Origin: Achromobacter deleyi
GTDB taxonomy: Bacteria > Pseudomonadota > Gammaproteobacteria > Burkholderiales > Burkholderiaceae_B
NCBI RefSeq assembly: GCF_016127315.1
Contig: NZ_CP065997.1
Coordinates: 1,984,001 to 2,048,000 of the forward strand
Length of the DNA: 64,000 nucleotides
Direction: 5' to 3'
Position 1 is the stretch's first letter. The number at the start of each line of letters is the position of its first letter. A program made the position numbers and the translations under genes. Below the pieces are notes generated by a model, which was not told where the DNA came from, did not search any database, and was given only the letters and a program-made list of their open reading frames with translations. Positions 18,920 to 27,928 of the stretch are shown piece after piece.

Positions 18920-19662
18920 TTGATGGGCATGGCCTCTACGGCGCTGCCACCGCTGGGCGCGCTGCCGCCGCTGCTGCTGGCGGCATTCGGGTCGCTCTCG
19001 ATGGGGGCCTTGGTTTCAGTGTTGGTCGACTTGCTGCCGCTGTTCGACAGGCGAATCGCTTCCTCGCGGCTGATGGTCTCGAACAGTTTAACCACCTTCG
19101 CGACGCCGCCCAGGTCGGCGACCGCGTTGGCGGCGTAGTCGCCCTCGGCCTGGGTCACCTTGCCCATCAGGTAGACCACGCTGTGGTCCGTGGTGACGGC
19201 GATGGTGCCGGACGGCACGTACTTGGTGTTGACCAGGGCGGTCTTGGCCTTGGAGGTGAGCCAGGTGTCGTTCGAACGCACGCCGAAGGACGCGATCGGG
19301 CCCACGGTCAGCTGGTTGATCACCTGCTTGACGTTCTCGACGCCCTGGGCGATGGCGGTGGCCTGGGACTTGGCCTCTTCGGTGGGCACGTCGCCGGTCA
19401 GCAGCAGGCGGCCGCCATAGGCCATGGCATTGACGCGCGCCGTTTCGCCCAGCTTCTGGGAGATCTGGCTCTGGGCCTTGAAGGCCATGTTCTGGTCTTC
19501 GAGCTGGATGCCCGAGGTGCGACGGTCGGTCACCACCAGCGCCGTGGTGGCGGCGGCGCCGCCCACGATCAGGGGGGCGCAGGCCGACAGCGACAGGGCC
19601 GCGCCGGACAGGGCCGCGGCGAGCAGCAGGGGGCGGGCGGCGGTTCTGACGTCTGAAATCAT
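18916..19662 (-). CDS. BON-domain outer-membrane lipoprotein (DolP/YraP-like)
   Basis: This 248-residue lipoprotein has a lipobox LSLSAC, so it should be acylated and sent to the outer membrane. Two BON domains follow, roughly residues 55-125 (ALLLTGDVPTEE-like) and 130-200 (VVYLMGKVTQAEGDYA). The C-terminus is a low-complexity Ser/Gly/Pro tail, longer than in E. coli DolP. In E. coli yraP lies beside diaA, as here, which supports a role in outer-membrane integrity. The start overlaps the upstream isomerase gene by four bases. Confidence 0.85.
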   Translation of the reverse strand: MISDVRTAARPLLLAAALSGAALSLSACAPLIVGGAAATTALVVTDRRTSGIQLEDQNMAFKAQSQISQKLGETARVNAMAYGGRLLLTGDVPTEEAKSQATAIAQGVENVKQVINQLTVGPIASFGVRSNDTWLTSKAKTALVNTKYVPSGTIAVTTDHSVVYLMGKVTQAEGDYAANAVADLGGVAKVVKLFETISREEAIRLSNSGSKSTNTETKAPIESDPNAASSSGGSAPSGGSAVEAMPIK

Positions 19663-20252
19663 TCGGTGTCTCCAAGCAGAAGAGCGTCAATGCCGTCGCA
19701 AAGCGCATGCAACAGCAGTATATGGACTTCCTGGATGCGCATGGTGCGATCGCTGGGAACACATAGATGGACGTCCATCGGCGTAATGAGTTCCCCCATG
19801 ACGCCGCCGCCCTTGCCGGTCAGGGCCAGGACGTGCATTTCACGGCTGGCGGCGGCCTCCATGGCGCGCACCACATTGGGCGAGTTGCCGCTGGTGGAAA
19901 TGGCCACCAGCACGTCGCCGGCCTGGCCGAAGGCGTTCACCTGGCGTTCGAAGACTTCGTCGAAGCCATAGTCGTTGCCGACGGCGGTCAGGATCGAGGT
20001 GTCGGTGTTCAGGGCGATGCCGGCCAGGGGCAGGCGTTCGCGTTCGAAGCGGCCCACCAGCTCGGCGATGAAATGTTGCGCGTCGGCGGCCGAGCCGCCG
20101 TTGCCGCAAGCCAGAATCTTGCCGTTGTTGGCCAGGGAGCCAAACAGCACGTCCACCGCGATCGCCAGCGGCTCGGCCAGCACGCTCATGCTTTGTTCGT
20201 ACGTGGCCATGGCGTCGCGAAAGTGCGACGTCATTCGAGAGGTCATATCCAT
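19659..20252 (-). CDS. gmhA: SIS-domain phosphoheptose isomerase, GmhA/DiaA family
   Basis: This 197-residue single-SIS-domain protein has the sugar-phosphate loop CGNGGSAADAQHFIAELVGRF, the SISTSGNS-type ISTSGNSPNV, and IQEVHILLLHALCD at the C-terminus. GmhA makes heptose-7-phosphate for LPS core, while its paralogue DiaA binds DnaA. The neighbourhood (yraN, yraP-like, rsmI) is that of diaA. However, the Glu of AELVGRF and the Gln/His of QEVH match the catalytic residues of GmhA, where E. coli DiaA has lost the Glu. Both roles are possible; I lean to an active isomerase. Confidence 0.8.
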   Translation of the reverse strand: MDMTSRMTSHFRDAMATYEQSMSVLAEPLAIAVDVLFGSLANNGKILACGNGGSAADAQHFIAELVGRFERERLPLAGIALNTDTSILTAVGNDYGFDEVFERQVNAFGQAGDVLVAISTSGNSPNVVRAMEAAASREMHVLALTGKGGGVMGELITPMDVHLCVPSDRTMRIQEVHILLLHALCDGIDALLLGDTE

Positions 20253-20282
20253 GGCCGCGATTATCTCACGGGCGGACCCAAA

Positions 20283-20765
20283 TCAAGCCAGCTCGAACGC
20301 CGCGCGCAGCCACCGGACCTGGCCGCCGTCGAACAGCACGGCGTCGAAACGGGCCGCGGGCGTGGCGCCATGCCAGTGGCGCATGGCCAGGGTCGGCAGC
20401 CAATGCGCCGCGGCGCGCGCCAGGCGCGCCTGCTTGTCGCGGCCGATGCTGGCGGCCGCGCCGCCGTAGGCGTCGCCCTGGCGCGAGCGCACCTCGACGA
20501 ACACGAGCACGTCGCCGTCGCGCATGACCAGGTCGATCTCGCCCGCGCGGCAGCCCAGGTTGCGGGCCAGCAGCACCAGGCCGGCGGCCCGCAGCAGGCG
20601 CAGGGCGGCGTCTTCGTGGCCATCGCCGATACGCTGGCGCGGCGAGCGCCGCGGCGCCGGGCGGTGGGGGGCGACGGTGGCGCGCGTCGAGGCGCGCCGG
20701 CGCCGTTTTTGCGCGCGGCGGCGCGCCGCCAGGGCCAGCTCGAAAGCGAATGTGTCATCCGGCAT
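20283..20765 (-). CDS. yraN: YraN/UPF0102-family putative endonuclease-like protein
   Basis: The conserved YraN domain starts near [20 protein letters not shown] and has the restriction-nuclease-like [21 protein letters not shown], in which D and E-x-R form a PD-(D/E)xK-type site, then a [13 protein letters not shown] helix. The function of the family is unknown. With the ATG at 20765 it is 160 residues, about 40 longer than typical. The extra N-terminus is very Arg/Ala-rich, and a later start is possible. It lies between the SIS gene (17-bp untranslated gap after codon-level spacing) and divergent rsmI. Confidence 0.82.
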   Translation of the reverse strand: MPDDTFAFELALAARRRAQKRRRRASTRATVAPHRPAPRRSPRQRIGDGHEDAALRLLRAAGLVLLARNLGCRAGEIDLVMRDGDVLVFVEVRSRQGDAYGGAAASIGRDKQARLARAAAHWLPTLAMRHWHGATPAARFDAVLFDGGQVRWLRAAFELA

Positions 20766-20830
20766 GCCAGTTCCGAAACAGGGGACGATGGCGGCTACAC
20801 TGGCATGGTTTTCCGCGTAAGTAGGCAGCA

Positions 20831-21760
20831 ATGAATCAAAATGTCTCATCCCCGGTGGCCGGCGATGCCTGGGCCCGCGTCGCTGAACGCGTGGCCGGGC
20901 AGCATTGGCCCGCCTCGACGCTGTATGTGGTGGCCACACCGATCGGCAATCTGGGCGACCTGGGGCTGCGCGCCTGGCATGCGCTGCAACGCGCCGACGT
21001 GATCGCGGCCGAAGACACCCGCGCCAGCCGCACGCTGCTGGACGCCTGGGGCGTCAGCACGCCGCTGATGGCGGCGCATCGGCACAACGAAGCCGCCGCG
21101 GCGCAGGCCATCTGCGAGCGCCTGGCCCAGGGCCAGCGCGTGGCGCTGGTGTCGGACGCCGGCGCGCCGGCGGTCAGCGATCCCGGCGCGCGCGTGGTGC
21201 GCGCGGTGCGCGAGGCCGGCTTCGCGGTGGTGCCGGTGCCCGGGCCCAGCGCCGTGATCGCCGCGCTGATGGGCAGCGGCGTCACCACCGACGAGAATCC
21301 CGCCTACGCCTTCGCCGGCTTTCCGCCGTCCAAGACCGTGGCGCGCCAGCGCTGGCTGCGCACCTGGTGCGCGCTGCCGGCGCCGGTGGTGATGTTCGAA
21401 TCGCCGCACCGGCTGGCCGCGACGCTGGCCGACCTGCTGGAGGTCTGCGGCCCCGCCCGCCTGTTGACCGTGGCGCGCGAGCTGACCAAGCGGTTCGAGG
21501 AGATCGCCACGTTCCCGCTGGGCGAGGCCGCCGCCTGGCTGGCGGCCGACGCGCACCGTGAGCAGGGCGAGTTCGTGCTGATCGCGCATGCCCAGGCCGG
21601 CCAGGAGGCCGACGAAGACGCCGACCCGCGCGCCGATGCCTTGCTGGATGCGCTGCTGGAAACCCTGTCGGTTCGCGACGCCTCGAAGATCGCCGCCAAG
21701 GTCACCGGTCTGTCGCGCGACGCCCTGTACACCCGGGCCCTGGCCCGCAAGAATTCGTAA
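20831..21760 (+). CDS. rsmI: 16S rRNA (cytidine1402-2'-O)-methyltransferase
   Basis: RsmI methylates the ribose of C1402 in 16S rRNA using SAM. The 309-residue protein has [19 protein letters not shown], the AEDTRASR motif, [16 protein letters not shown], and [17 protein letters not shown] of the tetrapyrrole-methylase fold. Its C-terminal helices carry [20 protein letters not shown]. About 27 residues precede the fold, so the start could be internal. It is divergent from yraN, as yraL is in E. coli. Confidence 0.95.
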   Translation: MNQNVSSPVAGDAWARVAERVAGQHWPASTLYVVATPIGNLGDLGLRAWHALQRADVIAAEDTRASRTLLDAWGVSTPLMAAHRHNEAAAAQAICERLAQGQRVALVSDAGAPAVSDPGARVVRAVREAGFAVVPVPGPSAVIAALMGSGVTTDENPAYAFAGFPPSKTVARQRWLRTWCALPAPVVMFESPHRLAATLADLLEVCGPARLLTVARELTKRFEEIATFPLGEAAAWLAADAHREQGEFVLIAHAQAGQEADEDADPRADALLDALLETLSVRDASKIAAKVTGLSRDALYTRALARKNS

Positions 21761-21763
21761 GCC

Positions 21764-22378
21764 ATGATCTACACCGCAGAGACCCGCAAGCGTCCTGGCG
21801 AAGCCGCGGAGCCGATCGTCTACCGTGACATCCCCACGCCGCTGGGCGAAATGCGACTGGTCGCCAGCGCCAAGGGGCTGCGCGGCGCCTGGTTCACCGA
21901 CCAGACCCTGCTGCCGTCCGCCGAGGGCTGGACCCGCAGCGCATCCGATCCCCTCCTGGAACAGGCGCGGCGCGAACTGGACGAGTGGTTCGGCGGCCGG
22001 CGCCGCGAGTTCGAGGTGGCGCTGGATCCGGTCGGCACGCCGTTCCAGCATGAAGTCTGGCGCGCCTTGTGCAAGCTGGATTTCGGCCAGCTCGCCAGCT
22101 ACGGCGAACTGGCGCGCCTCGTCGGCCGGCCCAAGGGCGCCCAGGCCATCGGCGGGGCGGTGGGCCGCAATCCCGTCATCATCATCATTCCGTGCCATCG
22201 CATCATTGGCGCCGACACCTCGCTGACCGGCTTCGGCGGCGGCCTGCCGCGCAAGCAGGCGCTGCTCAAGCACGAAGGCAGCGAGTACCTGAGCCGCAAT
22301 GCGCGCGCGCGGCGGGTCTGTGATGGCCAGGCGCAACTGCCGTTCGAGCAGCCGTCGTTCGACTGGCCGCCGGCGTAG
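21764..22378 (+). CDS. ogt: Methylated-DNA--protein-cysteine methyltransferase
   Basis: This is a suicide repair enzyme that takes the alkyl group of O6-alkylguanine onto a cysteine. The 204-residue protein has the acceptor Cys144 in IIPCHRII, GTPFQHEVWRAL and the ASYGELARLVGRPKGAQAIGG region with the arginine-finger-type residues. The C-terminus runs about 30 residues beyond the usual end. It starts three bases after the rsmI stop, so it is translationally linked. Confidence 0.92.
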   Translation: MIYTAETRKRPGEAAEPIVYRDIPTPLGEMRLVASAKGLRGAWFTDQTLLPSAEGWTRSASDPLLEQARRELDEWFGGRRREFEVALDPVGTPFQHEVWRALCKLDFGQLASYGELARLVGRPKGAQAIGGAVGRNPVIIIIPCHRIIGADTSLTGFGGGLPRKQALLKHEGSEYLSRNARARRVCDGQAQLPFEQPSFDWPPA

Positions 22379-22393
22379 CGGGCGGACGCCGCG

Positions 22394-23353
22394 TTATTGC
22401 GCGGCGATGCTGGGCGTGATGCCGATGCGGTCCGACACCAGCTGCACCGCGTTCAGGGCGCTCTGGCGATCCGGATAGGGGCCGATCTTGACCCGATAGA
22501 GGTTGTTGGCCTGCTCGACCGCGGCGGGCGGCGTCCCGGCCGCGCCCAACTGGGTATTGATGCGGCTGACCAGCGACTGCGCATTGGCCGGCTGGCTGAA
22601 CGCGCCCACCTGCAGATAGACGTTGCCGATCCCGCCGGCCGCCGGTTGGCGTACCGGCGCGCTGCCCGGCGCGGGCGCCGGTTGCTGCGCCAGCGGCTGC
22701 GGCTCCAGCGCCACCGGCGCGGCGGCGACGGGCGTGGCCACCGGCGTCGAGCCGGTCGCGGACGCGGGCTCGGGCGCCGGGCCCTGCGAGGCCCAGCGGC
22801 GGATTTCGTCCTGCTGGATACTTTCGACCACCACCTGGCCGCTGCCCGGCCCGATGATGCCGAGCTTGTAGGCCGCCACGTATGACAGGTCCATGATGCG
22901 GTCGCTGTGGAACGGTCCGCGGTCGTTGACCCGCACGATGATGGTCTTGCCGTTGACCAGGCTGGTGACCCGCGCGTAGCTGGGAATTGGCAGCGTGGTG
23001 TGGGCGGCCGTCATGGCGTACATGTCGTACGGCTCGCCGATCGAGGTCGAGTTGCCGTGGAATTTCTTGCCGTACCACGAGGCGATGCCCTGGCGCTTGT
23101 AGGGCTGGCCGGTGGTGTCCGGCACATAGCGCTGGCCGAACACCACGTAAGGGCGGTTGGCGCCGCTGGCGTAGGGTTCGATGCGCGGCACCGCGTCCGG
23201 CACCTGGTCCAGGTTCGACGGCGGGTTGGCGTCCGGGCCGTCGTCCTTGTAGTACCCGCCGCCCTTTTTACGTCCCCCGGTGGAAGAGCAGCCGGCCACG
23301 GCAATGGCCAGCAACAGCATCATGAGGATATGGAGCGGACGGGACAGGATCAT
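22394..23353 (-). CDS. rlpA: RlpA septal-ring lipoprotein lytic transglycosylase
   Basis: RlpA is an outer-membrane lipoprotein that cleaves peptide-free glycan at the septum. The protein is 319 residues. The lipobox AVAGCSS puts the acylated Cys at residue 22. The double-psi barrel contains GIASWYGKKFHGNSTSIGE and VRVNDRGPFHSDRIMDLS, with the catalytic-type Asp/His. A Pro/Ala linker follows, and a C-terminal SPOR domain (about residues 245-319) has YLQVGAFSQPANAQSLVSRI. It overlaps rapZ by four bases. Confidence 0.94.
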   Translation of the reverse strand: MILSRPLHILMMLLLAIAVAGCSSTGGRKKGGGYYKDDGPDANPPSNLDQVPDAVPRIEPYASGANRPYVVFGQRYVPDTTGQPYKRQGIASWYGKKFHGNSTSIGEPYDMYAMTAAHTTLPIPSYARVTSLVNGKTIIVRVNDRGPFHSDRIMDLSYVAAYKLGIIGPGSGQVVVESIQQDEIRRWASQGPAPEPASATGSTPVATPVAAAPVALEPQPLAQQPAPAPGSAPVRQPAAGGIGNVYLQVGAFSQPANAQSLVSRINTQLGAAGTPPAAVEQANNLYRVKIGPYPDRQSALNAVQLVSDRIGITPSIAAQ

Positions 23354-24228
23354 GCGGATTCGTCGGGCAGTTGGGTGCGATGGCGCACCAGCAGCGGGTC
23401 GTGGTCGGCAAAGCGCTTGGCCAGCTGTTCGACCACATAGACCGAACGGTGCTGGCCACCGGTGCAGCCGATGGCGACGGTGAGGTAGTTGCGGGTGTCT
23501 TGCGTGTACTGCGGCAGCCAGCGGTTCAGGAAGCTGGTGATGTCGTCGATCATCAGCCCCACCTGTTCATAACCCGCCAGCCAGGCGGCGACGGGTTCGT
23601 CGCGGCCGGTCAGCGGACGCAGGTTGCGGTCGTAATAGGGGTTGGGCAGGCAGCGCACGTCGAACACCAGGTCGGCGTCGCGCGGCACGCCGCGTTTGTA
23701 CGCGAACGATTCGAAGGTCAGCACCAGCGGCGCGCGGTCGGCCTGGATCAGGTCGCGGATCCAGGCGCGCAATTGGCCCGGCGTCAGCTCCGAGGTGTCG
23801 ATGACGTGTTCCTGCTCGCGCAGCGGCGCCAGCAGTTCGCGTTCGAGCGCGATGCAGTCGGTCAGCGACGGCGCGGTGCCGCCGCGTTGCAGGCGGTCGG
23901 TCAGCGGATGGCGGCGGCGGGATTCGGAATAGCGCTGCACCAGGGTGTCGGTGCTGGCGTCCAGGAACACCACGCGCAGGCTGGTGCCCATGGCGCGCAG
24001 CGCGGTGACCACGTCGGGCAGTTCGGCCAGTTCGCCGGGCGATCGCACGTCGATGGCGACGGCGACGCGTTCCAGGCCGTCATCGCGGGCATTGGCGACG
24101 AACTCGGTCAGGAACCGCACGGGCAGGTTGTCGACGCAGGTGTAGCTGGCGTCCTCGAGCATGCGCAGGGCAACGGACTTGCCTGAGCCTGAGATGCCGG
24201 TAACGAGGACGACTTTCAACATGGACAT
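23350..24228 (-). CDS. rapZ: RapZ RNase adapter / P-loop nucleotide-binding protein
   Basis: In E. coli RapZ directs RNase E to the GlmZ sRNA and so tunes GlmS. The 292-residue protein has Walker A GISGSGKS (residues 11-18) and Walker B-like LERVAVAIDVRS. The C-terminal IGCTGGQHRSVYVVEQLA is the family signature. I start at MSMLKVVLVTGISG; a longer frame upstream would add an untypical basic stretch. Here rapZ sits with rlpA rather than beside ptsN, unlike the E. coli rpoN operon. Confidence 0.94.
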   Translation of the reverse strand: MSMLKVVLVTGISGSGKSVALRMLEDASYTCVDNLPVRFLTEFVANARDDGLERVAVAIDVRSPGELAELPDVVTALRAMGTSLRVVFLDASTDTLVQRYSESRRRHPLTDRLQRGGTAPSLTDCIALERELLAPLREQEHVIDTSELTPGQLRAWIRDLIQADRAPLVLTFESFAYKRGVPRDADLVFDVRCLPNPYYDRNLRPLTGRDEPVAAWLAGYEQVGLMIDDITSFLNRWLPQYTQDTRNYLTVAIGCTGGQHRSVYVVEQLAKRFADHDPLLVRHRTQLPDESA

Positions 24229-24421
24229 GATTGTGGCACGCTTTTCCAGGAGGATGCCGGCGGGTTGGCATCTGATATGGCCGTAAACTGCGAATCTGCG
24301 CCTGTACTGCCTTGCGGGGCCTGGCGTAAGCTTGGGCACCCGCACGCGACCGCTTCATCTACGCGCCCCGCCGGCATGCGCCTTCGGGGTTGGAATTCGA
24401 CTTAGTGTTAACTGATCCTAG

Positions 24422-25177
24422 ATGTTAGCCTTCATTTCCTTTCGTAGTGTTTCACTGCCACGGTTCTGGGCAAAATCCCGCCTCCTGGCCGCCGCCGTTG
24501 TTGTCTTTTCGGCAGCGCCCGCGCTGGCCCAGGACACGCCCCAGGTGCTGCAGCCCGGCACCATGGCGGCCCGGGTGGCGGCCTGTACGGCCTGTCATGG
24601 CGAGCAGGGCCGCGCCGGCGCCGACGGCTATTACCCGCGCCTGGCGGGCAAGCCGCAGGAATACCTCTATCACCAGTTGCTGAACTTCCGCGACGACCGG
24701 CGCCAGTACCGGCCCATGGCGCACCTGCTGGCGGGCCTGCCGGATGCCTATCTGCACGAGATGGCCGCCTATTTCTCGTCGCAGCACGTGCCGTATCCGC
24801 CGCCGGTGCGCGCCGACGTTTCGGCCGCCACGCTCGAAGCCGGCCGCAAGCTGGCGCTGTCGGGCGACGCCGCCCGCGGCCTGCCGGCCTGTGCCGCCTG
24901 TCATGGCGCCTCGCTGGGCGGGGCGCTGCCGGCCATTCCCGGCCTGCTGGGCTTGCCGCGCGATTATGTCGGCTCGCAGATCGGCAGCTGGAAGAACGGC
25001 CTGCGCCGCGCCGCCGCGCCGGACTGCATGGCGGACATCGCCCACAAGCTCACGCCCGAAGACATCGGCGCGCTGGCGGCCTGGCTGTCGTCGCAACCGG
25101 TGGCCGACACCTATGCGCCCGAGCCCGCCGGCGCCCTGCGCCTGCCCGCCGAGTGCGGCAGCCAGGCGCAACGGTGA
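24422..25177 (+). CDS. Diheme cytochrome c (c4/c553 type)
   Basis: This 251-residue periplasmic electron carrier has a signal peptide ending AAPALAQ and two heme-binding motifs, CTACH at residues 55-59 and CAACH at 157-161. Each is followed by a class I cytochrome fold with a distal Met region (YRPMAHLLAG). The spacing suits a c4-type diheme protein passing electrons to a terminal oxidase or taking them from a dehydrogenase. It is followed after 11 bases by a triheme cytochrome gene, so the two probably act in one chain. Confidence 0.88.
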   Translation: MLAFISFRSVSLPRFWAKSRLLAAAVVVFSAAPALAQDTPQVLQPGTMAARVAACTACHGEQGRAGADGYYPRLAGKPQEYLYHQLLNFRDDRRQYRPMAHLLAGLPDAYLHEMAAYFSSQHVPYPPPVRADVSAATLEAGRKLALSGDAARGLPACAACHGASLGGALPAIPGLLGLPRDYVGSQIGSWKNGLRRAAAPDCMADIAHKLTPEDIGALAAWLSSQPVADTYAPEPAGALRLPAECGSQAQR

Positions 25178-25188
25178 GGGGCCGACGG

Positions 25189-26472
25189 ATGAAACTGATG
25201 AAGCGAATCCTGGGCACCTTGCTGGCGCTGGCCGTGATCGCGGTGGGCGCCCTCTACTGGCTGGGCACGCGCGACGACGCCAGCACCGGCGCGGCCGCGG
25301 CGCCGGCCGATCCGCAGCAGCGCATCGAGCGCGGACGCTATCTGGCGCTGGCCGGCAATTGCATGGCCTGCCACACGGCGCGCGGCGGCCAGGCCTATGC
25401 CGGCGGCACGCCCATCCCGACGCCGTTCGGCACGATCTACGGCCCCAACATCACGCCCGACGAGAAGACCGGCATCGGCGCCTGGAGCGCGGACGACTTC
25501 TGGCAGGCGCTGCACAACGGCAAGTCGCGTGACGGCACGCTGCTGTATCCGGCCTTCCCGTACACCGAGTACACCCGCGTGACGCGGGCGGATGCCGATG
25601 CGCTGTTCGCCTATCTGCGCACGATCACGCCGGTGAACCAGCCCAGCCGCGCGCCCGATCTCGATTTCCCGTATGACCAGCGCCTGCTGCTGGCCGCCTG
25701 GCGCGCGCTGTATTTCCGGCCGGGCGTGCAGGAAGCCGATCCGGGCCAGTCGACGCAGTGGAACCGCGGCCGCTACCTGGTCGAAGGCCTGGGCCATTGC
25801 GCCGCCTGCCACGCGCCGCGCAACAGCCTGGGCGCGACGCGCGCGGCCGATGGCCTGGCCGGCGGCATCATCCCGATGCTGGACTGGTACGCGCCGCCAC
25901 TGACCAATGATCCGCAGACGGGGCTGGGGCGCTGGTCGGCCGAAGACATCGCGGCGTTGCTGCGCACCGGCATGGCGGCGCACTCCAGCGCCAGCGGTCC
26001 GATGGCCGAGGTGGTGCTGGGCAGCACCCAGCATCTGACCGAGGCAGATGCGCTGGCGATGGGCGTGTATCTCAAGTCGTTGCCGGCCACGCCCGCGGCG
26101 TCATCGCGGCCCGCCACGCCGGCGTCCCCGGCGGCCATGGAACTGGGCGGCAAGATCTACCGCCAGCAGTGCGCGCAATGCCACCAGCCGCAAGGCGAGG
26201 GCAGCGCGGGTGCCTGGCCCGCGCTGGCCGGCAATCCGACGGTGACCGCGCCGTCGCCGGTCAATGCCATCCGCATGGTGCTGGACGGCGGCTTCGCGCC
26301 CGCCACCGCGGCCAATCCGCGGCCGCACGGCATGCCGCCGTTCGGCCAATTGCTGAATGACAACGATATCGCGATGCTGGTGTCCTACATCCGCAACAGC
26401 TGGGGCAACGAGGCCGGCGGCGTGACGCCGCTCGAGGTCAAGCGCGCCCGCGCCGCCTCGACCCGCAACTGA
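25189..26472 (+). CDS. Triheme cytochrome c, alcohol/gluconate dehydrogenase-type subunit
   Basis: This 427-residue protein has an N-terminal membrane segment (ILGTLLALAVIAVGALYWLG) and three heme motifs: CMACH (58-62), CAACH (204-208) and CAQCH (328-332). The layout, including the NITPDEKTGIGAWSADDFW segment, is that of the cytochrome c subunit of membrane-bound alcohol, gluconate or aldehyde dehydrogenases. No catalytic dehydrogenase gene is next to it, so the donor is unknown. I start at MKLMKRIL, where a GACGGATG context precedes. Its stop directly abuts the stop of the convergent regulator gene. Confidence 0.86.
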   Translation: MKLMKRILGTLLALAVIAVGALYWLGTRDDASTGAAAAPADPQQRIERGRYLALAGNCMACHTARGGQAYAGGTPIPTPFGTIYGPNITPDEKTGIGAWSADDFWQALHNGKSRDGTLLYPAFPYTEYTRVTRADADALFAYLRTITPVNQPSRAPDLDFPYDQRLLLAAWRALYFRPGVQEADPGQSTQWNRGRYLVEGLGHCAACHAPRNSLGATRAADGLAGGIIPMLDWYAPPLTNDPQTGLGRWSAEDIAALLRTGMAAHSSASGPMAEVVLGSTQHLTEADALAMGVYLKSLPATPAASSRPATPASPAAMELGGKIYRQQCAQCHQPQGEGSAGAWPALAGNPTVTAPSPVNAIRMVLDGGFAPATAANPRPHGMPPFGQLLNDNDIAMLVSYIRNSWGNEAGGVTPLEVKRARAASTRN

Positions 26473-27906
26473 TCAGGACGATCGCGCGGCCGGCTGGCAG
26501 GCCGCGCGCGCCATCTCGCCCAGCGCGCGGATGGCATCGGCCTTGGCATCGTCCCAGGGATGGCCGTAGTTCAGTCGCAGCGCATTGCCGAACTGGCCGC
26601 TGGCCGAGAAGATCGGGCCGGGCGCCACGCTGATGCCGCGCGCCAGCGCCTGCCGGTGCAGGGCCAGCGCATCGACCGCCGCCGGCATTTCGATCCACAG
26701 GAAAAAGCCGCCCTGCGGCCGGGTCACGCGGGTGCCCGCGGGAAATTCGCGCGCGATCGCATTGGCCATCAGGTCCTGCTGCGCCTGCAGCGTTTCGCGC
26801 AGGCGGCGCAGGTGGCGGTCGTAGCCGCCCTGTTCCAGGTATTCGGCGATGGCGCCCTGCGCCGGACTCGACGCCGACAGCGTGGACGACAACTTCAGGC
26901 GCTGCACGCGCTGCGCGTAGCGGCCCGCGCTGGCCCAGCCGATGCGGTAGCCCGGCGCCAGGCATTTGGAGAACGACGAGCAGTGCAGCACCAGGCCCTG
27001 CTTGTCGAAGGCCTTGGCGGGCACCGGCCGCGTCGCGCCGAAATACAGCTCGCCGTAGACATCGTCCTCGATCAGCGGAATCTGGTGGCGCGCCAGCAGT
27101 TCGACCAATTGCCGTTTCTTGTCCTCGGGCATCAGGCTGCCCAGCGGATTCTGGAACTGCGTCATCAGCCAGCAGGCCTTGGGCGCGTGGCGCTGGATCG
27201 CGGTTTCCATCGCGCCCAGGTCGACGCCGGTGCGCGGATGCGTGGGCACTTCCAGCGCCTTCAGGCCGTGGCGTTCCAGCGCTTGCAACGCGCCGTAGAA
27301 GGTGGGGGCCTCGACGATGACCGTGTCGCCCGGCTGCGTCACCGCCTGCAGGCACAGGTTGAGCGCTTCCAGCGCGCCGTTGGTGACGACGATGTCGTTG
27401 GCCGGCACGTTGATGCCGGCGATCAGGTAGCGCAGCGCGATCTGCCGGCGCAGGCCGGGATTGCCGGGCGACAGGTCTTCCATCGTGTCCAGCGGGTCCT
27501 GGCGCTTGAGATGCGCCGCCATGGCCTGGGCCAGCCGCGGCAGCGGGAACAGCAGGGGGGAAGGAAAGGCCGAGCCCAGCGGCGTGACGTCGCGGTTGCG
27601 CACCGAATCGAGGATGTCGAAGATGCGCTCGCTGATCGCCAGTTCGGTCGATTCGCCGTCGGGACAGGAGGTGTCGGGTTCCGGCGGCAGGCTGTCGCCG
27701 CGCGCGTTGACGTAGTAGCCGGAGCGGGGGCGGGCGCGGATCAAGCCGCGCGCCTCCAGCAGGTAGTAGGCCTGGAACACCGTCGACGGGCTGACGCCGC
27801 GGCTGGCGCAGGCGTCGCGCACCGACGGCAGCTTGTCGCCCACGCGCAGCACGCCGTCGCGGATCGACTTGGCGATCTCGTTGGCGAGTTTCTCGTAAAG
27901 GCTCAC
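26473..27906 (-). CDS. MocR-type GntR/aminotransferase transcriptional regulator
   Basis: This 477-residue fusion has an N-terminal GntR winged helix (MSLYEKLANEIAKSIRDGVL, LPSVRDACASRGVSPSTVFQAYYLL) and a fold-type I aminotransferase domain. The PLP lysine is in SSFSKCLAPGYRIGW. MocR proteins use PLP or its amino-acid adduct as ligand; the regulated gene is unknown, and the neighbours (hprK upstream, cytochromes convergent) give no clear hint. The end abuts the triheme cytochrome gene stop with no gap. Confidence 0.88.
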   Translation of the reverse strand: MSLYEKLANEIAKSIRDGVLRVGDKLPSVRDACASRGVSPSTVFQAYYLLEARGLIRARPRSGYYVNARGDSLPPEPDTSCPDGESTELAISERIFDILDSVRNRDVTPLGSAFPSPLLFPLPRLAQAMAAHLKRQDPLDTMEDLSPGNPGLRRQIALRYLIAGINVPANDIVVTNGALEALNLCLQAVTQPGDTVIVEAPTFYGALQALERHGLKALEVPTHPRTGVDLGAMETAIQRHAPKACWLMTQFQNPLGSLMPEDKKRQLVELLARHQIPLIEDDVYGELYFGATRPVPAKAFDKQGLVLHCSSFSKCLAPGYRIGWASAGRYAQRVQRLKLSSTLSASSPAQGAIAEYLEQGGYDRHLRRLRETLQAQQDLMANAIAREFPAGTRVTRPQGGFFLWIEMPAAVDALALHRQALARGISVAPGPIFSASGQFGNALRLNYGHPWDDAKADAIRALGEMARAACQPAARSS

Positions 27907-27928
27907 GGTGCCGCGCGGCGACGCGCGT

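Noticed and set aside
26470..26475. Possible sequencing error joining the cytochrome and MocR genes
   Set aside because: The two stop codons abut on opposite strands, but both proteins have normal family C-termini, so a tight convergent junction is sufficient explanation.
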